From: Bacteroides pyogenes_A | GTDB taxonomy: Bacteria > Bacteroidota > Bacteroidia > Bacteroidales > Bacteroidaceae | Assembly: GCF_048595595.1 (NCBI RefSeq) | Contig: NZ_CP184347.1 | Direction: 5' to 3' (one strand) | Length of the DNA: 64,000 bases | In this document: positions 59,612 to 64,000 of the stretch, one piece after another | How positions within the stretch are numbered: the first letter of the stretch is position 1 | Layout of the letters: the number at the start of each line of letters is the position of its first letter | Translations under genes and position numbers: made by a program | Notes under the pieces: model-generated | What the model saw: the letters and a program-made list of their open reading frames with translations, nothing else | Databases searched by the model: none | What the model was told of the DNA's origin: nothing

Positions 59612-62386
59612 TCACTCTTCCAGTTTCTCTTTCAGGAACTGTCCCGTATAGCTGGCGCCGCAAGCCGCTACTTCTTCGGGAGTACCTGCCGCCACAATGT
59701 TTCCTCCTTTGTCTCCTCCTTCGGGACCCAAGTCGATCACGTGGTCGGCACACTTAATCACATCCATGTTATGCTCGATGATTACGATGCTGTGTCCTCT
59801 GCGAATCAATGCGTCGAACGCGTCGAGCAGCTTGCGGATGTCATGAAAATGCAGTCCCGTAGTAGGTTCGTCGAAGATGAAGAGCGTGGGGTCTGCTTTC
59901 TCCTGACTCAGGTAGAAGGCAAGTTTGACGCGTTGGTTTTCTCCCCCCGAAAGGGTGGAAGACGACTGCCCCAGCTTGATGTATCCCAGACCCACTTCTT
60001 GCAGCGGCAGCAGTTTCTTTATTATTTTCTTCTGCTTGTGAACGGTAAAGAATTCGATGGCTTGGTTCACCGTCATTTCGAGCACGTCGTATATGTTCAT
60101 GCCGTTGTATCTTACTTCCAGCGTATCGGCTTTGAAACGCTTTCCGTGGCATGACTCGCATTCCAGCACGAGGTCGGCCATAAACTGCATTTCTACCGTG
60201 ATGGAGCCTTCGCCCTTACACTCTTCGCACCGTCCGCCTTCGCTGTTGAAGCTGAAATGCCCCGGCGTATATCCCATTTGCTTGGACAACGGCTGCTCTG
60301 CCCACAGCTTCCGTATCTCGTCGTAGGCTTTGATATAGGTCACCGGATTCGAGCGTGAGGACTTTCCTATGGGGTTTTGGTCGACAAACTCTACGTTGCG
60401 CAGGTCGCGCAGGCTTCCTCCGATGGAAGAAAACTCGCCCGGACGGTCGCTGCATTCATCCAGTTCGCGCTTCAACGCCCGGTAGAAGATGTCGCGTATC
60501 AAGGTGCTTTTCCCCGAACCGGAGACTCCCGTAACAACGGTCATAACGTTCAGCGGAATGCGTACGTCTACTCCTTTCAGGTTGTTTTCGCGTGCGCCTT
60601 TCAGTTCTATATAGTTGTTCCACGGGCGGCGGTGCCGGGGGACGGGTATTTTTTCTTCTCCCAGAAGATAGCGTACCGTATGGCTTTTCGTTCCTTCCCG
60701 CAGGTCTTTCATGTCGCCCTGATAGACGATTTCCCCGCCGAGACGTCCGGCATCCGGCCCGATGTCGATGATGTAGTCTGCGGCACGGATGATTTCCTCG
60801 TCGTGTTCCACCACTACCACCGTGTTGCCTAATTGCTGCAACTGCCTCAGCACACGGATAAGCCGGTCGGTATCACGGCTGTGAAGCCCGATGCTCGGTT
60901 CGTCGAGGATGTAAAGACTTCCTACAAGGCTGCTTCCGAGCGACGTTGCCAGATTGATACGCTGGCTTTCCCCGCCCGACAAGGAGTTGCTGAGGCGGTT
61001 GAGCGTGAGGTATCCCAATCCCACGTCGATAAGGAAGCGGATGCGGCTGTTGATTTCCACAAGGATGCGCCGCGCTACGTCTGTGTCGTGTTTGCTCAGC
61101 CGCAGGGTGTCGAAGAACCGCTTCAGTTCGGTGACGGGCAGGTCTACCAGTTCCGAGATGCTTTTGCCGCCTACCCGCACGTAGCCCGCTTCCGGCTTCA
61201 GCCGTGTGCCCCGGCATTTGGGGCAGAGCGTTTTCCCGCGATAACGTGCAAGCATTACGCGGTATTGTATCTTGTACTGGTTCTCTTCGAGCATGCGGAA
61301 AAACTGATTGATGCCGCCGAAATACTCGTTGCCTTCCCAAAGCGTTCTCCGTTGCTCGTCCGTCAGTTCGTAGTAAGGAGTAAAGATAGGGAAGCCGAAT
61401 TTCTCCGCATTACGGATGAGTTCGTCCCTCCATTCGCCCATTTTCTCGCCTCGCCAGCAGACGATGGCGCCGTCGTATACCGACAACGAACGGTCGGGTA
61501 CGACCAAATGCTCGTCGATGCCGATGACTTTACCGAATCCTTCGCACTCGGGACAAGCTCCGATGGGCGAGTTGAACGAGAACATCTGGTCGTTTGGCTC
61601 TTCGAAAACGATGCCGTCGGCTTCGAACTTCGTGCTGAAAGAATGAAGGCGTGTGCTTCCGTCGGGCAGGTAGAAGCGAAGCATGCAATTTCCGTCGCCC
61701 TCGTACATCGCCGTTTCGGCAGAGTCGGTCAGGCGGCTCACGGCATCTTTGGTACTTGCCACAGCCATGCGGTCCACCAGCAGGTAGACTTCATCGCCCT
61801 TTGCCGGAGTGTATTCGTCGATGCGCTTCATCTCGCCATTCACCTCCACGCGGTTGAATCCTTGCTTCAGGTCGATCTCCAATTGCTCTTGCAACGTGCG
61901 GTTCTCACGCAGACGAATCAATGTCAGCACCGTATATCTCGTTCCTTCGGGATAAGAGAGCATGCAGTTTACGATGTCTTCCGTAGAGTGTTTCTTCACC
62001 TCTTCTCCGCTCACCGGACTGAATGTTTTGCCGATGCGTGCGTACAACAGGCGCAGATACTCGTATATCTCGGTCGATGTTCCTACGGTCGATCGCGGAT
62101 TCCGGCTGTTTACCTTCTGCTCGATGGCGATGGCGGGCGGGATTCCTTTAATGAAGTCGCACTCGGGTTTGCTCATCCTTCCGAGAAACTGGCGGGCGTA
62201 ACTGCTCAGACTCTCTACGTAACGGCGTTGTCCTTCGGCGTATAGCGTGTCGAAAGCGAGCGACGATTTGCCCGAACCCGAGAGTCCGGTGATTACCACA
62301 AGCCAGTTGCGGGGAATATCTACATCGATGTTTTTCAGGTTGTTCACCCGTGCTCCTCTGATAGAGATACAGTTGTTTTCTGACAT
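59612..62386 (-). CDS. uvrA: excinuclease ABC subunit A
   Basis: A 924-residue UvrA. The first nucleotide-binding domain has GLSGSGKSSLAFDTLYAEGQ (about 33), the UvrB-interaction/insertion region with CPECEGFGKVIG, and the signature LSGGESQRINLA; the second has GVSGSGKSTLIRDI, the zinc site CEECKGEG with CESCHGKRF, and LSGGENQRVKLA. It recognises DNA damage in nucleotide excision repair and loads UvrB. Length and motif order are complete. It has its own -7 box at 62413-62420. Confidence 0.97.
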   Translation of the reverse strand: MSENNCISIRGARVNNLKNIDVDIPRNWLVVITGLSGSGKSSLAFDTLYAEGQRRYVESLSSYARQFLGRMSKPECDFIKGIPPAIAIEQKVNSRNPRSTVGTSTEIYEYLRLLYARIGKTFSPVSGEEVKKHSTEDIVNCMLSYPEGTRYTVLTLIRLRENRTLQEQLEIDLKQGFNRVEVNGEMKRIDEYTPAKGDEVYLLVDRMAVASTKDAVSRLTDSAETAMYEGDGNCMLRFYLPDGSTRLHSFSTKFEADGIVFEEPNDQMFSFNSPIGACPECEGFGKVIGIDEHLVVPDRSLSVYDGAIVCWRGEKMGEWRDELIRNAEKFGFPIFTPYYELTDEQRRTLWEGNEYFGGINQFFRMLEENQYKIQYRVMLARYRGKTLCPKCRGTRLKPEAGYVRVGGKSISELVDLPVTELKRFFDTLRLSKHDTDVARRILVEINSRIRFLIDVGLGYLTLNRLSNSLSGGESQRINLATSLGSSLVGSLYILDEPSIGLHSRDTDRLIRVLRQLQQLGNTVVVVEHDEEIIRAADYIIDIGPDAGRLGGEIVYQGDMKDLREGTKSHTVRYLLGEEKIPVPRHRRPWNNYIELKGARENNLKGVDVRIPLNVMTVVTGVSGSGKSTLIRDIFYRALKRELDECSDRPGEFSSIGGSLRDLRNVEFVDQNPIGKSSRSNPVTYIKAYDEIRKLWAEQPLSKQMGYTPGHFSFNSEGGRCEECKGEGSITVEMQFMADLVLECESCHGKRFKADTLEVRYNGMNIYDVLEMTVNQAIEFFTVHKQKKIIKKLLPLQEVGLGYIKLGQSSSTLSGGENQRVKLAFYLSQEKADPTLFIFDEPTTGLHFHDIRKLLDAFDALIRRGHSIVIIEHNMDVIKCADHVIDLGPEGGDKGGNIVAAGTPEEVAACGASYTGQFLKEKLEE

Positions 62387-62412
62387 AAATGCTTCTTTTC
62401 TGTAGTAGGCGG

Positions 62413-62420
62413 CAAAGTTA
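62413..62420 (-). promoter_or_regulatory. -7 box of uvrA (TAACTTTG)
   Basis: On the minus strand TAACTTTG lies 26 bp before the uvrA start. I see no obvious SOS box between it and dinB. Confidence 0.55.
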
Positions 62421-62592
62421 ACGATTTTCTCGGTAGAAGAAACCTTTTTGCTGCATTAAGATGATATTTCCGGCTGCGGTTGCCTGTGTGTGAAGTCCGT
62501 CGACCGCCCTTTCCCGCCTCTCCGGAATGCTTTTTTTGCGGAGTTCGTGCTTCTTTCATGCGTTTCTTTTTTCCGTTTTCGGTAATTTGTAG

Positions 62593-62600
62593 TACGTTTG
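62593..62600 (+). promoter_or_regulatory. -7 box of dinB (TACGTTTG)
   Basis: TACGTTTG lies 19 bp before the dinB start, giving a leader of about 12 nt. Confidence 0.55.
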
Positions 62601-62619
62601 CCTTTGTAAAACAGAACCG

Positions 62620-63711
62620 ATGTCGCTGCGGAAGATTATACATATCGATATGGATGCGTTTTATGCCTCGGTGGAGCAAAGGGATAATCCCGAGCTGCGG
62701 GGCAAGCCGGTGGCTGTGGGACATGCTGAGGAGCGGGGAGTGGTTGCCGCTGCCAGCTACGAAGCCCGCCGCTACGGGGTGCGATCGGCAATGTCTTCGC
62801 AGAAAGCCAAACGCTTGTGTCCCTCGCTTATCTTCGTTCCCGGAAGGATGGATGTATATAAATCCGTCTCCCGGCAGATTCACGAAATCTTTCATGAGTA
62901 CACTGATCTGGTGGAACCTCTTTCGTTGGATGAGGCGTTTCTCGACGTCACCGAGAACAAACGGAACATTCCTCTGGCGGTGGATATAGCCGCAGAAATT
63001 AAGAGGAAGATACGGGAAAGGCTGCATCTGGTGGCGTCGGCGGGTGTGTCGTACAATAAGTTTCTGGCGAAAATAGCGTCCGACCGCCGCAAGCCTGACG
63101 GTTTGTGTACCATTCATCCCGAGCAGGCTCTCGACTTTATCGCCCGTCTTCCCATCGAATCTTTCTGGGGCGTAGGACCTGTGACGGCAAAGAAGATGCA
63201 CTTGCTCGGCATCCGCAACGGACTTCAACTGCGGAATTGCACGCTCGAAATGCTGACGGCTCATTTCGGGAAGGCAGGCTCTCTCTATTACCATTGCGCC
63301 CGTGGCATTGACGATCGTCCGGTGGAGGCAGTCCGCATACGCAAGTCCGTCGGTTGCGAACGGACGCTGGAACGAGACATCTCCCTGCGTTCGTCGGTTA
63401 TCATCGAGCTTTACCACGTGGCGGTGGAACTCGTTGAACGGCTTCGACGGAGAGCCTTCAGGGGGAATACGCTGACGCTCAAAATAAAGTTTCACGACTT
63501 CACCCAGATTACCCGGAGCGCAACCCGTCCGCAAGAACTGACCGACCTGGACTCGGTGCTACCGCTGGCAAAGGAGTTGCTCAAAACCGTCGACTATGAA
63601 CAGCATCCCATCCGGCTCATCGGTCTTTCTGTTTCTCATCCGAAAGAAGAAGGGCCGGAGCAGCATGGCGTTTGGGAACAGCTCAGCTTTGAATTTAGCG
63701 ATTGGGAGTGA
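62620..63711 (+). CDS. dinB: DNA polymerase IV (Y-family)
   Basis: A 363-residue Y-family polymerase with the palm motif IHIDMDAFYASVEQ (Asp10), VAAASYEARRYGVRSAM, the second metal site LSLDEAFLDVT with Asp104 and Glu105, and the thumb/little-finger regions (ASAGVSYNKFLAKIASDRRKP, FWGVGPVTAKKM). It performs translesion synthesis. It diverges from uvrA across 233 bp, two damage-response genes sharing one upstream region. The start at 62620 is set by the promoter box and the conserved N-terminal strand. Confidence 0.95.
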   Translation: MSLRKIIHIDMDAFYASVEQRDNPELRGKPVAVGHAEERGVVAAASYEARRYGVRSAMSSQKAKRLCPSLIFVPGRMDVYKSVSRQIHEIFHEYTDLVEPLSLDEAFLDVTENKRNIPLAVDIAAEIKRKIRERLHLVASAGVSYNKFLAKIASDRRKPDGLCTIHPEQALDFIARLPIESFWGVGPVTAKKMHLLGIRNGLQLRNCTLEMLTAHFGKAGSLYYHCARGIDDRPVEAVRIRKSVGCERTLERDISLRSSVIIELYHVAVELVERLRRRAFRGNTLTLKIKFHDFTQITRSATRPQELTDLDSVLPLAKELLKTVDYEQHPIRLIGLSVSHPKEEGPEQHGVWEQLSFEFSDWE

Positions 63712-63744
63712 GGCGTGTTTCCTCATCGAGGTTTGGGGTGAGGT

Positions 63745-64000
63745 TGGGGGTTGTTTTTCTGTGTATGGCAGCCGGACTGAATAAAAATTTTTTGTGATTC
63801 CTATAAGGTTGCCGGTTTTTTCTTGGTTTCTTGGAGAGCGAATGTAGGTAGTGTTGTTCGCTTTTCTTATTGAAGTTTTGGTTTATTCTTCTGTGTATGG
63901 CAGCCGGACCTAATGAAGACTTTTTGTTATTTCTGTAAGGTTCCCAGTTTTTTCTTGGTTTCTTGGAGAGCGAATGTGGGTAGTATTGCTTTCTTTCTTT
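63745..64000. repeat. 132-bp repeat (two copies, runs off the edge)
   Basis: CTGTGTATGGCAGCCGGAC begins at 63759 and again at 63891, and TTGGAGAGCGAATGT at 63831 and 63963. Both are 132 bp apart, six times 22. The copies differ at scattered bases. The array follows the dinB stop by about 30 bp and continues past the window end. Confidence 0.85.

Noticed and set aside
60833..62245. 470-codon frame antisense to uvrA
   Set aside because: uvrA is complete and unmistakable on the other strand.

Overview
This is a Bacteroides-type chromosome segment (Bacteroidales). The evidence is a complete starch-utilisation (sus) locus with SusC/SusD, BACON-domain and SusE/F-type lipoproteins, recurrent promoter elements of the Bacteroidota form TAnnTTTG placed 1-45 bp upstream of starts, few Shine-Dalgarno sequences, and family-level markers such as DUF5020, GLPGLI, ISAon1 and a Hc1-like 58-residue histone H1 protein. 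A species cannot be assigned from sequence reading alone.

Layout. 1-13 kb: a minus-strand tRNA-Trp, an ArsC/Spx-like protein and a uracil-DNA-glycosylase-like protein; a putative purine uptake pair (Tsx-like outer-membrane protein plus NCS2 permease) meeting a long KamA-type radical SAM protein tail to tail; small hypotheticals; the histone-like protein; mltF-udk; and Dabb-dsbD. 13.1-15.9 kb: an insertion-sequence graveyard with two decayed transposases (IS5-like, ISAon1-like) and one apparently intact IS982-family element with a 7-bp target duplication. 16-24 kb: a voltage-gated-type K+ channel with a zinc-ribbon tail, an MltD-like lytic transglycosylase, and small metabolic or RNA-modification genes. 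24.2-28.4 kb: hydB-hydA-hydC, a trimeric NADH/ferredoxin [FeFe]-hydrogenase operon. 28.8-44.2 kb: susR, susA, susB, susC, susD, one four-module SusE/F-type lipoprotein and a 956-residue BACON/CBM/GH13 lipoprotein standing where SusG is expected. 44.4-48.2 kb: an alkyltransferase-domain protein and a GLPGLI/TonB-receptor pair. 48.7-64 kb: pyruvate:ferredoxin oxidoreductase (nifJ), an AAA ATPase, an ATP-grasp-like protein, a GHL10 glycosidase-like protein, a CstA-type carrier, uvrA and dinB.

How the genes fit together: outer-membrane starch capture (SusC/D/E-F and the surface amylase) and periplasmic or cytoplasmic glucan cleavage (SusA, SusB) would feed glycolysis; NifJ converts pyruvate to acetyl-CoA and reduced ferredoxin; HydABC can discharge ferredoxin and NADH electrons as H2. 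This is a fermentative saccharolytic gut-anaerobe programme.

The most unusual feature is not a gene. About ten intergenic spots carry tandem repeats whose sequences mostly differ from one another but whose periods are 22 bp or multiples of it (22, 66, 88, 132 bp). They occupy five of the six convergent gene pairs with a sizeable gap, often reach into the 3' ends of the flanking genes, and in several cases sit next to strong terminator hairpins. At 22.7-23.0 kb the 66-bp unit contains the last codons and stop of one gene and, at the other end, the last codons and stop of the opposing gene. This looks like a period-constrained, 3'-end-associated repeat system. Its mechanism and role are unknown, and I have not been able to check whether it has been described.
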